A stretch of DNA of 64,000 nt from Liolophura sinensis (lineage: Eukaryota > Mollusca > Polyplacophora > Chitonida > Chitonidae), in assembly GCF_032854445.1 (NCBI RefSeq), contig NC_088299.1:6237001-6301000 (forward strand). Direction: 5' to 3'. A program made the position numbers and the translations under genes. Below, piece after piece: positions 50,686-60,590 of the stretch. Under the pieces are notes generated by a model. The model saw only the letters and a program-made list of their open reading frames with translations. It ran no database searches and was not told the DNA's origin. The first letter of the stretch is position 1. Every line of letters starts with the position of its first letter.

Positions 50686-52268
50686 ACACAAACTCAATGA
50701 AAACAGATCATTCTGATAATATCATACTATTTAGATGCATACATGTATGCCGAACAACATGCAGGGTTAACAAACAATGGGTGATTGATTGGTTAATTTA
50801 CTGGACTGGTTGATGTTTATGTCAATTAATACTCGGTAAAGAACGGTCTGGCCCTGGGTTCACAAAGCGATCTTTGATTTAAGTCAAAATTTTAATCATT
50901 AAATTTGGTATGTTCCTTTCCATTATAATACATGCAGCTGAAATTTGTTCAACAATAAGCCTGAATTTTATTTTTGACATTGTTAGATCAGAAATAACAA
51001 TTTTAAAGGGGATTAGAAATTTAGAAAACATTTTTTTATTAATTTATTTATTTATTATTTTTAGGGGCCAATTGATGTTTATGTCACACTCAAGAATGAC
51101 TAGATTTAAAAATGGAAGAAACCAGACTGGAGGCAACAGCATCTTAACAAATTCTAGGCAAACCTGTGCTTATTAAAACTTTTGTTTCTTTGCATTAGCC
51201 CTAATAATGTAAGTTTCTTGTCAGGGCAAGTCGAGAACTAGTTTGAAATGAGCAGACTGATTCCATGGTGAAGAGTTGACATTATGGCTTTAACATTTTA
51301 TGACTTGACAAAAACCATCACTAATGCATGTACACATAGAGATTTTAAAATCATATTTATGATGACAGAGTAACAGTCACTCACCTGTGAGGCATTAAAG
51401 TTACCCGGAGAACTAAACAGGATTTCCAGCTTTTTATTATTTCCTGTTGTTTCCTAAGAAAAAGGAGACAGATTGCATTATATAACTCAACATTATGCAC
51501 ATGGACATAAGTGTTTTGAATGCTGAAAACAATTTTTTCATGTTATGAAATGTTCTGCAGTCACAGACTATCTTACTTAATTTCAAGTCTTATCCTCATA
51601 GAAGCAGCAATTTTTCAGATTTCGCTCTGGGTGTTGTCTTGTGCTCACCCAACAAGGACTGTCAGAGTGTATATATGCATACTGCTACAGTGTATATAAG
51701 GCCTGTTTTATTGATTAAACAGGTTAAGACCATAACCCCTAAATAGAGTAAATTAAGTACTCAACTGTTAAATTAGACACATACAAATTGAGACTTGAGC
51801 AAAGCAATTTAATTTTTATTTAAACTACCCGGCATTGAGTTAAATACAATGCACAATCTAACAATGCCCCCTGTACCGTGGATGTATTCAGATATTAATT
51901 TTTTATATGTATATACGTTCAGTCTCTTTGAAACAAACATACTATTTCCACTACATGGGAGTTGCAAAGCTGAGGTTGCTGTTCAAAGTGTGTTGTTGAC
52001 TAGTTCACTTAAATTAAAGGCCGATATGAAGTCGCTGTGACCATAAGTTATCTTATGAAAATAATCGTCAAACATCGCCACAATCGACGCTTGGGTTAAA
52101 GTTTAAAGTATTAAAGTTCCTCGTGCTTTGTTGTTGTTGTATTAATACAGCCACACAGCTTGGCAACTAACACCTCTGGTTCCAACATTAACGTTCAAAA
52201 CTACTTACTTGTTCAATCGCTGCGATAAGAGCCGAAAGGCCCTGGCTACTCATTGGATCTTTGGCCAT
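39460..52268 (-). CDS. DUF4476-like helical protein with proline/glycine/tyrosine-rich C-terminus
   Basis: Seven exons: 52268-52209, 51453-51385, 50652-50584, 50340-50246, 49419-49320, 48380-48243, 39708-39460. Every border is GT-AG and phases 0,0,0,2,0,0 join without a stop, giving 259 codons. Residues 21-130 form helical repeats of the pattern KLEILFSSPGNFNASQ, AAQVIHQFASPPDKVQAIKI, MTCQEAREIINAIS, SDKL-type turns and FPFQMDKYNARNIL. This resembles the DUF4476 domain, an uncharacterised fold. The last two exons encode a low-complexity tail rich in Gly, Pro, Tyr and His (SVYTGHPSYAYPP, then APPLGHHSGAPAPTGFP). There is no signal peptide or membrane segment, so it is probably intracellular. 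The last intron is 8.5 kb and consists mostly of minisatellite. Function unknown; the domain name is from memory of the pattern. Confidence 0.85.
39880..40320. repeat. Short-period tandem repeat at the left end of the intronic array
   Basis: Irregular units of about 30-60 bp built from gctatgctatgaggctatga, gagttctaagctaagg and a ggtata variant. Related in words to the main array, but with a different unit. Confidence 0.8.
40355..40415 (-). mobile_element. SINE family 2 tail fragment inside the array
   Basis: gggtttcacatagtacttaa, then caatttttcagtcatatgct and aacgaa match the family tail in reverse. It separates the two repeat types. Confidence 0.6.
40430..46590. repeat. 6-kb minisatellite with ~49-bp units and a ~1.54-kb higher-order unit
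   Basis: Units of about 43-62 bp. The core is gtatgtggctatgaggatat, cagactatgagtgtgtgagg and ctctggagg, with about 120 units. Higher order: the tatgcggctctggacggtat variant occurs at 43304 and 44844 (1540 bp apart), and the tatgcagctctggagggtat variant at 42431 and 43963 (1532 bp apart). Intervals between these four are 873, 659 and 881 bp, so two sub-blocks alternate. The whole array is inside the last intron of the DUF4476-like gene. Frames across it are by-products. Confidence 0.96.
46633..46935. repeat. Three tandem ~99-bp units
   Basis: Each unit has ttccatccttgaaagtggat, ataggtggaaaggtgct, gagttgacaatgataaatat and gcccacatgtctgca. Periods are 100 and 98 bp, with a partial fourth unit at the right end. 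It lies between the large array and a SINE. Confidence 0.93.
46958..47241 (+). mobile_element. SINE family 1, full length with target-site duplication
   Basis: Element 46969-47230: head gaggcctccgtggctcagtt and ggttagcgcgctaacgcagc, complete core, tail ggcgtaaaacaccaatcgaa. Flanks tatccaacgag (46958-46968) and tatctaacgag (47231-47241) match at 10 of 11 bases. Confidence 0.95.
47605..47892 (-). mobile_element. SINE family 1, full length with 11-bp target-site duplication
   Basis: Element 47616-47881 on the reverse strand with complete head (ggggcctccgtggctcagtc). Flanked by a perfect aatataaaata (47605-47615 and 47882-47892). Lies in the last intron of the DUF4476-like gene, in the same orientation as the gene. 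Confidence 0.95.
48120..48238 (+). mobile_element. SINE-like old tail
   Basis: ttttctccaggctctgtgtt, then ccaccctataaaaatgag and ggcataaaatataacaatta with (aaat)n resemble a decayed family 1 3' end. It lies within a few bp of exon 6 of the DUF4476-like gene. Confidence 0.4.
48381..49319 (-). other. Intron 5 of the DUF4476-like gene
   Basis: About 940 bp with no repeat or gene recognised. Confidence 0.5.
49438..49749 (-). mobile_element. SINE family 1, full length, next to a splice acceptor
   Basis: Element 49452-49735, reverse strand, with complete head. Flanked by acatgcaagtgaga (49438-49451) and acatgcacgtgaga (49736-49749), which match at 13 of 14 bases. Exon 5 of the DUF4476-like gene begins at 49419, so the insertion lies only about 32 bp upstream of that exon on the coding strand, just behind its pyrimidine tract. 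Confidence 0.95.
50660..50687. repeat. Poly-A tract (plus strand)
   Basis: Long A run. On the gene's strand it is the poly-T pyrimidine tract in front of exon 3 of the DUF4476-like gene (exon begins 50652). Confidence 0.85.
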
Positions 52269-52382
52269 GTCTGTTGATTACAGCAAAGTAACCATTAACA
52301 CAGATTTTGAGCGACTGCTCCAGCGATTTTGACGTCTTCGAAGCGTGCTTGGTTACCAACGGGAAATGCGAGAATAGGCAAC

Positions 52383-52394
52383 GGCGCGTGCGCA
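52383..52394. promoter_or_regulatory. NRF1-like site in the promoter of the DUF4476-like gene
   Basis: ggcgcgtgcgca, 115-126 bp upstream of the start codon, resembles the NRF1 palindrome. The region has several CpGs and no TATA box nearby, which fits a broadly expressed gene. Binding is inferred. Confidence 0.4.
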
Positions 52395-52399
52395 ATAAA

Positions 52400-53740
52400 G
52401 TGTGACAGGCTCTTACACAGTGCTGCAAGTCTGTTCATTCTCTTGCGTGTTTTAACCCGCGGATGTCGCTGTATTGGCCTACTGGCATCCTACATAAAGG
52501 CCTACATGTGTAAGCCTACACGGATCAGTGTAGGATAGGCCTACGTAGGGCCTATATTGTACACCGGAACCCAGATGTATCCCTGTTCTGTGAATATATA
52601 AATGTAGTGTAACGGGAAGTTTACTACTTGATTCACAAATGAATTTGATGACACAGTTTTCAATCAAAGATCCTCTCACATGGCTACGGGTTATGATTCT
52701 TTACTGGTAATCCGATAAGCCATTTTTCAAAGGCATATCTTTGAGAATGGGTTCACCTGTCCCCAAAATGGCTGAGTCAGATTTTATGTATGTAGACAGT
52801 TTGCATGTTTACACTATAAACTCTCATTGGACCTCTTCTTCAACGGGCTATATTAGATATTAAAATTATCAAATTGACGACGAATTGCTTTGACTGCATA
52901 ATTAATTGATGTATACAGTTTTTAACTGAGTACATAGTGAGTGAATTGGAATGGCGGCACGCATGATAATTTCTGCTCTAAATGCAGTACAGGATTTTCT
53001 TTTGCTTGATAAGGCTTATGTCTTACTTGCACAAACAAGTTAGAGAAAGCAAAAATAAATTTCATAGTCTGTCTATGGAATGGTCAGTATTATTTTCATT
53101 GCACAGATCGGGCAGGCGTGACGGAGCTCTCGTTAAGTATCGACATAGCCTAATGCATTTGTATTCGAGGTGGGAAATTTCACAGAATAAGAATTCTGCC
53201 TTAGATTTTTTTATACACTGATTATTTAAGTAATTAGATTTGTAGGCATGGCACAACCTGAGTCGTTAAACTATTTTGTCAATAATCAGGCTGTTTAAAC
53301 CTTTGACACTATAGTGAAGAGAGTCCATCATCTGTCATGTAGTCGACCTTTCGCCCAGTTCCAGCAACCATAAACTCCTCGCCGCGGCGTATAATTCTTG
53401 AATTTTCATCGAAAAATCAAATATATGAAATACACTCTGGGTATTATCAGCAGATAAAAAACGCTTGACAATTGGCGAGTTCCTGACGAATATCAACGCG
53501 AGTGTTGTCGGCTGCTTATTGTCAGCATTCACGGCCACGTTTTTCAACACTCAGCATTCAAAGTCTCAAACAAAAATGTGAACGCAGGAGAATAAACATA
53601 TTCCACGCTTGTATATAGAGAGAGCCAAGATTCTGGAGCTAATTTTATGACTAACTTGACCTGGGCACAAAAGAATGTGCCCGGAGATTAGGCTATAATC
53701 CACCACTCTTCCTCGTCCCCTCCGGATACCTCTATACAAA
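52400..53740. other. Intergenic between the DUF4476-like gene and the homeobox cluster
   Basis: Nothing recognised. The two flanking genes are transcribed away from each other. Confidence 0.4.
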
Positions 53741-53749
53741 GATCAAAGA

Positions 53750-53763
53750 TGAGTATATACTCA
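53750..53763. promoter_or_regulatory. 14-bp palindrome upstream of homeobox gene 1
   Basis: Perfect palindrome tgagtatatactca. The same 14 bases occur upstream of homeobox genes 2 and 3 at comparable distance (360 bp here, or 266 bp if the local 94-bp duplication is discounted). Candidate binding site for a dimeric factor. Confidence 0.6.
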
Positions 53764-53777
53764 ATAAGAAGACTTCT

Positions 53778-53965
53778 GAGACATTGGCATCAAGGCCGAG
53801 TCCTAACGAAGACAGCAATCCACTTAATCAGCATGCGGTGTCTTCAAAAGAAAAATGATGAGTGAGCCAGTGAGACATTGGCATCAAGGCCGAGTCCTAA
53901 CGAAGACAGCAATCCACTTAATCAGCATGCGGTGTCTTCAAAAGAAAAACGATGAGTGAGCCAGT
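53778..53965. repeat. 94-bp tandem duplication in the homeobox gene 1 promoter
   Basis: 53778-53871 is repeated at 53872-53965 with about one change (aaaatgatgag against aaacgatgag). Each contains acattggcatcaaggccgag and catgcggtgtcttcaaaaga, the block also present once upstream of genes 2 and 3. The CCAAT of genes 2 and 3 reads ccagt here. Confidence 0.93.
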
Positions 53966-54017
53966 GAAAATAATTAGGACGTTTTGACAGTGAGTACTTT
54001 TACTCAAGAGATTTCGA

Positions 54018-54024
54018 TATAAAT
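54018..54024 (+). promoter_or_regulatory. TATA box of homeobox gene 1
   Basis: tataaat, 92 bp upstream of the start codon, within a block conserved in all three genes (ctcaagagatttc before it, gtgagtacagttc after it). Confidence 0.75.
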
Positions 54025-54109
54025 GGGTGAGTACAGTTCTGTAGTCATCAGCTCAGAAGCATTAACCTACTTTGATTCGCGAACAGTATTCAGCCGACAA
54101 GATTTCAAC

Positions 54110-55060
54110 ATGGCCGCCGAGAAGAGCATCTTCAGTGCTGTGGTAACAGACCATTCAGTGGAAAGAATACTGTCCCACACCTATGGTAAGCTTTTAACGT
54201 ACGTGATTGTAATAAATAACTGTCTAAATTTGATTAACAGAAAACTGAAATCTAAACGATATTTACAAAATGCCTCAACAGATCCCTGAGCATATTTTGG
54301 GTTATTATGGTTTTAGATTGTGTGAAAACGCTTCCAGACACCCCCTTGTCGAATCCAAAGAGACCACGACGAAGCCCGACTGTGTTTTCCGTCGCTCAGA
54401 AAGAGGTTTTGGATGCAGCCTTTGAGGCTGATATGTACCCGGATGTTAACACCAGAGAGAGACTGGCTGAGGAGCTTGGGGTGATTGAATCCAGAATTCA
54501 GGTGTGTATAGATAAATATTAAGTTACACAACATCAGATTGTCTTGACGCTCGTTTCATCGATTAAGAAATATATTTGCGACGATCTATTGCTCAGGACT
54601 AACGGACAAGTGTTCTTTCTCTGTTTTCCAGGTGTGGTTTCAGAACCGACGATCCCGCTTGCGTCGTGCTATGAAGATGAAGTTTCATTACGTCAGTAAA
54701 AGGTGTGCACCAATGCCCGTCACGACCCTGACTGACACAACCAGCTCTACACCAGAAAGCCAATTGTACCTTCCGTACATGAACCCAGTCAGTCAGCTCC
54801 TTCCGTACAGTACATCCGCCCACTGGTCACACGTGCTGCCCTCTATTTCAGTTGCTTACCCATTGCCTCACCAGACCTTGCCGTACTGTAGCGCCACTGG
54901 GTGTACACCGACCATGTTCCATAGGGGAATTTATAACCAGTCGACATTAACTGTGACAGACTCTTTGAGAACAGCGGAGACGAGAGTTGCAGACATGATG
55001 TCATCCACAAGTACATCTTCGTCCAATGACTGTTATCTTGTAAGCTCCACAGTTCCTTAG
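54110..55060 (+). CDS. PRD-class homeobox gene 1 (divergent, tandem cluster)
   Basis: Exons 54110-54185, 54317-54501, 54632-55060 (GT-AG, phases 1 and 0), 229 residues. Exon 1 carries HSVERILS (residues 15-22), an eh1/octapeptide-like motif that in PRD proteins recruits Groucho. The homeodomain is residues 42-101: F8, L16, F20, Y25, R31, W48, F49, Q50, N51 and R53 are present, ESRIQVWFQNRRSRLRR forms helix 3, and the intron falls between positions 46 and 47, the classic PRD-class site. Position 5, normally Arg for minor-groove contact, is Pro. The 130-residue tail is rich in Ser, Thr, Pro and Tyr and ends TVP. Likely a nuclear DNA-binding regulator, possibly a repressor. No paired domain, no OAR motif seen. 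The family cannot be named. AATAAA follows at 55168-55173. Confidence 0.93.
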
Positions 55061-55167
55061 ACATCAGTTTGCTTCTTAGTAGACGCGCAGTGCTTTGTTT
55101 TGCAATGCTTCTTTTTATATTTCATAGAGTGCTTTCTTACTTGTCCATCTCATCTGTATTTGGGATA

Positions 55168-55173
55168 AATAAA
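55168..55173 (+). terminator. Polyadenylation signal of homeobox gene 1
   Basis: AATAAA about 108 bp past the stop, at the same place as in genes 2 and 3. Confidence 0.65.
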
Positions 55174-55425
55174 TGAATATACAACAAAATCACCGCTTCT
55201 CTGTGTTATTCTACTGTGATATCAGTTTGGTCGAAACAGCTCAAATTACATAATTACATACAGGATACATTGAAACATGATAGAGAAATTTTCAACATGG
55301 TAATATAGCATAATATAAGATGTAGCAATATTTATCACGATTTTATCGGTGAATACCGACGTGTAGCAGTCGTGACATTAAGTACGTGAATGCAGAATGA
55401 AAGGCAGCAAAATTTAAACGGCACG

Positions 55426-55693
55426 TACAAATAATCTTGTCGGTTAGCGCGCTAGCGCAGCGTAATGACCCAGGAGCCTCTCACCAATGCGGTCGCTATG
55501 AGTTCAAGTCCAGCTAATGCTGGCTTCCTCTCCGGCCGTAAGTGGGAAGGACTTTCAGCAACCTGCGGATGGTCGTGGGTTTCCCCCGGGCTCTGCCCGG
55601 TTTCCACCCACCATAATGCTGTCGCATAAGTGAAATATTCTTGAGTATGGCGTAAAACACCAATCAAATAAATAAATAAATACAAATAATCTT
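55426..55693 (+). mobile_element. SINE family 1 with 13-bp target-site duplication and an empty paralogous site
   Basis: Element 55439-55680, lacking only the first bases of the head. Perfect flanks tacaaataatctt (55426-55438 and 55681-55693). The duplicated region downstream of homeobox gene 2 has a single tacaaataatctt (58622-58634) followed by the same actgaac, that is, the unoccupied target. Confidence 0.97.
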
Positions 55694-55699
55694 ACTGAA

Positions 55700-56960
55700 C
55701 ATTTGTCATAATATCTTCTTTTGTAAATTAAATGACTGTTTCCGTCGACAAAGAATCGTCGCTGAAAGAAAACTAAGAATGAATGAATGATTATGGCTTA
55801 ACGCAAGAAAGCTAAGATGTCTTTTTGTTCAGTTAATTACCATCCTGTAACCTGACAAGTGAGTCGGATCTCAGATAAATCTCTGAATGCCTTTTGTAGA
55901 AAAGCGTATCTGCTTATAACCAAAGGATCGTAATCCGAAGCCGTGTGGGAAAATTACTGAATGGAATGTCTGTGATGAAACGACCTTTAACACACTGTGT
56001 TCTTATGTAAATCCATTTGCGGGGAGGAAAACAAGCCATATGGATAATGCTGTGTTTTTATTTTGATTCTGAAATTTAAAGCATAAACTATTTGTGTGTC
56101 TCATATCCATGTGCTATGGAGGTATCGCCTTAAGCTAAAACCAGCAAATATACTATAGATTCTAAAGTCCTGTGAGAAAACAAACCATACTTGATGATGT
56201 AATTGGCGTACAGATACGCACACAACATAAAAGGCACACGAGTTCTAAGAACATTTAAACACAACCTAAGTCAAAACTATCTCTCAAAGACATCTCCAAA
56301 TTCCTATCTGGAAATTATCGGTTTAAGCTGAAAAAGTCAATGAAATTTCCCTTGTGGAATACATACGCGGCAGGCTACATAGGGCTATATGTATGGAGAG
56401 CCCTGTTATGCGAGTAAGACATTACCAAACAAAAGAAATATTATGCTAGTATTCACGGCAAAAGTTTGTCTGCAGCAATTTTCTCACTCCTTTGCTCGCC
56501 AGCTTACCAATTCGCTCACGTACCCACTTACTACGTGGTCATATGATTACTTTGCACATGACCTAAGTATTCAGTCGATCGAATTCAAATGCCTGTAAAT
56601 TTAATCATATAATTTATTGCAGAATCCATTAAAAAGAAATCCGATGGTAAATATCAGAATAAAGAAAACGATGTGTTAACATGAAAACTGTCTGTGTGCA
56701 CAAAATACGTCTTAGATATTTTGAGGACGTCTTCTTTTCTGCATTAAGTTCATATTTTACTCAAAATTGAAGCCTCTCTCAAGGCAAAATAACATGGCTT
56801 TCTGCTCGACTATTTGCCATTGTGTATGTTGACAAGTAAGTACCTTCTCAAAGATATCTCCAAATGCCTTTGACAAAAAGTTTATCCGATTACTGAACTG
56901 AAGGATCATAATCCGAAGCCAGGTGGTTCGAATCTCAACTAAACCCCTGAATGAAGATGA
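55700..56960. other. Spacer between homeobox genes 1 and 2
   Basis: Non-coding, but largely made of blocks repeated elsewhere in the cluster. 55740-55960 resembles 58680-58860. 56430-56900 resembles 60900-61180 and 63560-64000. Confidence 0.7.
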
Positions 56961-56964
56961 AAGT

Positions 56965-56978
56965 TGAGTATATACTCA
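56965..56978. promoter_or_regulatory. 14-bp palindrome upstream of homeobox gene 2
   Basis: tgagtatatactca, 253 bp upstream of the start codon, identical to the copies before genes 1 and 3. Confidence 0.6.
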
Positions 56979-57080
56979 AAGATAACACTTACGAGACATT
57001 GGCGTCAAGGCCGATAAACAATAATCCCCTTAACCGTCATGCGGTGTCTTCAAAAGAAAAATGATGAGTAGGCTAATGAG

Positions 57081-57085
57081 CCAAT
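57081..57085 (+). promoter_or_regulatory. CCAAT box of homeobox gene 2
   Basis: ccaat in gagccaatgagaagag, 41 bp upstream of the TATA box. Identical in gene 3, changed to ccagt in gene 1. Confidence 0.55.
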
Positions 57086-57121
57086 GAGAAGAGTTCAGAA
57101 CTTTCACTCAAGAGATTTCCA

Positions 57122-57128
57122 TATAAAG
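57122..57128 (+). promoter_or_regulatory. TATA box of homeobox gene 2
   Basis: tataaag, 96 bp upstream of the start codon, in the same conserved block as in genes 1 and 3. Confidence 0.75.
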
Positions 57129-57217
57129 GGGTGAGTACAGTTCAAAGGTCATTTCTGGTCTCAGAAGCGGTAACCAACTTTAATTCGTGAATACTATTCA
57201 GCCGACAAGATTTCAAC

Positions 57218-58181
57218 ATGGCCGCTGAGAAGGGCATCTTCAGTGCTGTGGTAACAGACCATTCCGTGGAAAGAATACTCTCTCGTACCTATGGTAAGAT
57301 ATGACATAATTTTAAAAATTACAGTCTAAACTGGTAAAACAGAAAGTTAAAATGTAAACCGTACTTGTTTTTTGCGCAACGATATTTACAAAATGGTAAA
57401 AAATATTTTTGGTTATTATGGTTTTAGATTGTGTGAGAACGCTTCCAGACATCCCCTTCCCGGTTCCAAGAAGAAGATCACGACGAGGCCCTACTGTATT
57501 TTCTGTCGCTCAGAAAGAGGTTTTGGATGCAGCGTTTGAGGCTGACATGTATCCGGATGTTAACACTAGAGAGAGGCTGGCCGAGGAGCTTGGAGTGACT
57601 GAATCCATAATTCAGGTGTGTATAGATAAATATTTAGATACGTTACACAACATAAGTTTGCCTTGAAGCTCCATTCATTGATTGAAGAAATATATTTGGA
57701 CGGTCTATTTCACTTCACTAAAGGACATGTTCTTTCTGTTTTACAGGTGTGGTTTCAGAACCGACGGTCGCGCTTGCGCCGTGCTATGAAGACGAAGTTT
57801 CAATCTCCCAGCAGAAGGTGTGCACCAATTCCCGTCATATCCCAGAGTGACGTGCCGAGCTGTACACCGGAAGGTCAAATCTACAATCCGTACATGTCCG
57901 TGCAATCCGTACATCAGTTCGTGCCGTTCTCTACATCCGCCTATTGGTCACCCGTGTTGCCCTCTGTGTCAGTTGCCTACCATTTACCCCAACAGACCTC
58001 GCCGTACTGTACCTCCCTCGAGTGCACATCGACGATGAACCCGTGGATCCCTTACTACCTGTCGACGTTACCTGTGACAGACACTTTGAGAGCCGCGGAG
58101 GCGAGAGTAGCAGATATGACGCCATCCACAGATTCATCTTCTTCCAATGACTCCTATCTAGTTAGCTCTACGGTCTCTTAG
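57218..58181 (+). CDS. PRD-class homeobox gene 2 (R44I variant)
   Basis: Exons 57218-57293, 57428-57615, 57747-58181 (phases 1 and 0), 232 residues. Exon 1 has HSVERILS (15-22). The homeodomain is residues 43-102 with F8, L16, F20, W48, F49, Q50, N51, R53 intact and the 46/47 intron conserved. It differs from its neighbours in helix 3: ESIIQ in place of ESRIQ, so the PRD-typical Arg44 is Ile. Position 5 is Pro. The linker before the domain has one extra residue and a basic RRRSRR run. The tail is the most diverged of the three (NPYMSVQSVHQFVPF, ending TVS) but keeps the AEARVADM and SSTV blocks. Promoter block with CCAAT and TATA is present. Presumed DNA-binding regulator; an altered DNA contact is inferred from Arg44 loss. 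Confidence 0.92.
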
Positions 58182-58353
58182 ACTTAAGTTTCTTTGTCGA
58201 CGCTCAATACTTTATTTGGTAGTGCTTCTTTTTGTATTTCATAAAGTGCTTTCTTCCTTGTTCATGTCATCACTTGTGCGCATGCTTTTTGAGACAATTT
58301 TCATACAATGCTTACCACTCCTAATCTATTGTGAACAGTGTGTATTTTACATA

Positions 58354-58359
58354 AATAAA
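58354..58359 (+). terminator. Polyadenylation signal of homeobox gene 2
   Basis: AATAAA about 173 bp past the stop, in the conserved ataaataaatgaatatgcaa block. Confidence 0.6.
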
Positions 58360-58621
58360 TGAATATGCAACACAATTACTGCTTCTCTTAGTGTTATTCT
58401 ACCTGGTGAACTGTGATATCAGTTTGATCAAATCAGATCAATTTACACAATTATATACGGAATACAGTAGGACATGATACAGAAATTTTCAACATGGTAG
58501 TACTAGATGTACAAAACATGGCAGTATTTATCATGATTGTATCGGCGAATACCAAAGTGTAGAAGTCGTGACATTGAATACGTGAATGCAGAATGAAAGG
58601 CAATAAAATATAACTTGTCCC

Positions 58622-58634
58622 TACAAATAATCTT
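58622..58634. other. Empty SINE target site
   Basis: Single tacaaataatctt in the region paralogous to 55426-55693, where a SINE is flanked by two copies of it. Confidence 0.9.
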
Positions 58635-58639
58635 ACTGA

Positions 58640-60405
58640 ACGGTTGACACAATATCTTCTTTTCTGCATTAGGTGACTGTCTCGGTCCACAAGGACCCCC
58701 CTCTCAAAGAAAACTAAAATGGCGTTCTGCTCAGTTAATTACCATCCTGTACTTGACAAGTGATTCAAATCTCAAATAAATATCTAGATGGCTTTGTAGC
58801 ATGGCTTATCGGCTTACAACTAAAGGATCAGAATCCGAAGCCATGTGTGAGGACTATCGTAGTGGAATGCCTGTGAAGAAACGACGTTTAACGCATTGTG
58901 TTCATATGTAAATCCATTTACGTTGACTTAGAATACATTTGAAAAGAATAAAACAGATCCTTTAGATGATGTTGTCTTTTAATTTTCAGGAATGTTTATC
59001 TCATGGGCGGTCCTCCACACATAAAGCTGACCTCTACCGTATAAGAGAAATTTTGTTTTCATAAAGGCATTAAACAACAACCAATAAATATACTAAGGAC
59101 TCCAAAGTCCTATGAGAAAACAAACGATATTTGACAAAGTACCGGCGTACAGATACACAAACGACATTAATGGCAGACCAGTTCTACGAACATTTAAATG
59201 CAATTTACGACAAAACCATCCCAGATATATCTCTAAATGCCTTTATAAAATGGCTGATATCGATCAAGTTTTAGAAATCAGTGAAATTTTCCTGGTAGAA
59301 TACACATGCGCAGTGCAGATGACCACACGTTAGTGCACGACCCAGAATAATTACCAGTCATATTTTACAATGAAAATCTTCACGAAATAAACAGCCTTCC
59401 TGGTAAAAAAATAAATTCAAAATTTGTTGGCTTTTGCGTTTCAAAATATTTGCGAGGAAATTTTTGAGGAATTGAACAATCGTTTCAACCGTGATAACGA
59501 TGTCATTGACGTTGGCGTTCTAATTTTACCCTCTACGCTAAAGTCTTTCGTATGAGCTAAACCTGCATAAACAGGGAGATTGCTGGCGGACTATTAAGTG
59601 ATGAAGTTGAATGCCTTGATATTGTCTTCATGTAAATGTTTTTGAAATGTGATCACTACAGAGAATTTTGCGCATTTTTTAGAGTAGATACATTTACTAA
59701 ATTGCATTTAACATCGTAAACGATGTACACAAATACAAGAGAAATAAAACTACGCGTAAACATGATCGCCTTTGCCTATGTAAGCACAAAAGGTCATTGG
59801 CCGGCCGTTTTAGAGCGCTTTTCATTTGCCCAGGAATATGACCTTAAACTCCACGTGATAATCGTTTTCAGATGACTGCAAAGTATGACAAAATGTTCAG
59901 GGATAAACTAATATGTCGTGTGATGACGGCATTTGGACACTGTAGTCTACTGTAGTCTTTGGGAATTGGTTTAGGTTTCAGGAAAAAAAACAACAGTTGA
60001 TGATCTCACTGAAAATCTTACTCCTGTTTAGGAGAGAAATGAATGTTGGGTTGAAATGCTGTATAAGAGGTACTTCAGCTCAACTAAATGGAAGAGCCCC
60101 TCAATTTTATTAATTGGGTGCCGTCCCATGATTTCTTTATCTCTACAGTGTAAAACACTAATAAATTCAATAATATTTGGATATGAAAGTATCTGAGTTT
60201 GATATAACTGTATAATTGCTTTCACTCAGGCTTAATTCGGCCCAGTTAACGTTACTGCCATAACTATGACGCTGAAAAGGTCTTTTCCACATAGCTTTAC
60301 CTCGAGCGTTTGGAGACTATATAGGTTTGTGTAACTTAATTATTCATAATTGGCAGTGTAAAGAGAAAACGCGAACATTAGCTTCAACGTTGTGTGCATC
60401 AGTTT
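58640..60405. other. Spacer between homeobox gene 2 and the truncated copy
   Basis: 58680-58860 repeats spacer sequence from 55740-55960. A worn SINE-like tail is possible at 58995-59090, and its counterpart is at 63155-63240. 59340-60400 shows nothing recognised. Confidence 0.55.
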
Positions 60406-60410
60406 TGTAG

Positions 60411-60590
60411 CCGTACTGTAGAGCCACCGTGTGTACATCGACCATGTTCCATTGGGGAACATATAACCAGTCGACATTACCTGTGACAGACACTTTGAGA
60501 ACAGCGGAGACGAGAGTTGCAGACATGACGTTATCCACAGCTACATCTTCATCTAATGATTGTTCTGTTGCTAGTTCCGCAGTCCCTTAG
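60411..60590 (+). pseudogene. Truncated homeobox gene copy (end of exon 3 only)
   Basis: The last 59 codons plus stop of exon 3 are present and still in frame: PYCRATVCTSTMFH, then NQSTLPVTDTLRTAETRVA and DMTLSTATSSSND. The match to gene 1 and gene 3 exon 3 begins abruptly at 60411. No homeodomain, exon 1 or exon 2 lies upstream. The 3' flank (gcttcttagtagacgctcag and onward) is conserved with gene 1. A fourth tandem unit has lost its 5' part by deletion. Confidence 0.93.

Noticed and set aside
52340-52385. RFX X-box in the promoter of the DUF4476-like gene
   Set aside because: Half-sites gttacc and ggcaac exist but are about 20 bp apart, too far for an X-box.
16812-55680. tRNA genes at the SINE heads
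   Set aside because: Heads have A- and B-box-like motifs but no complete cloverleaf with acceptor stem, and they continue into SINE bodies.
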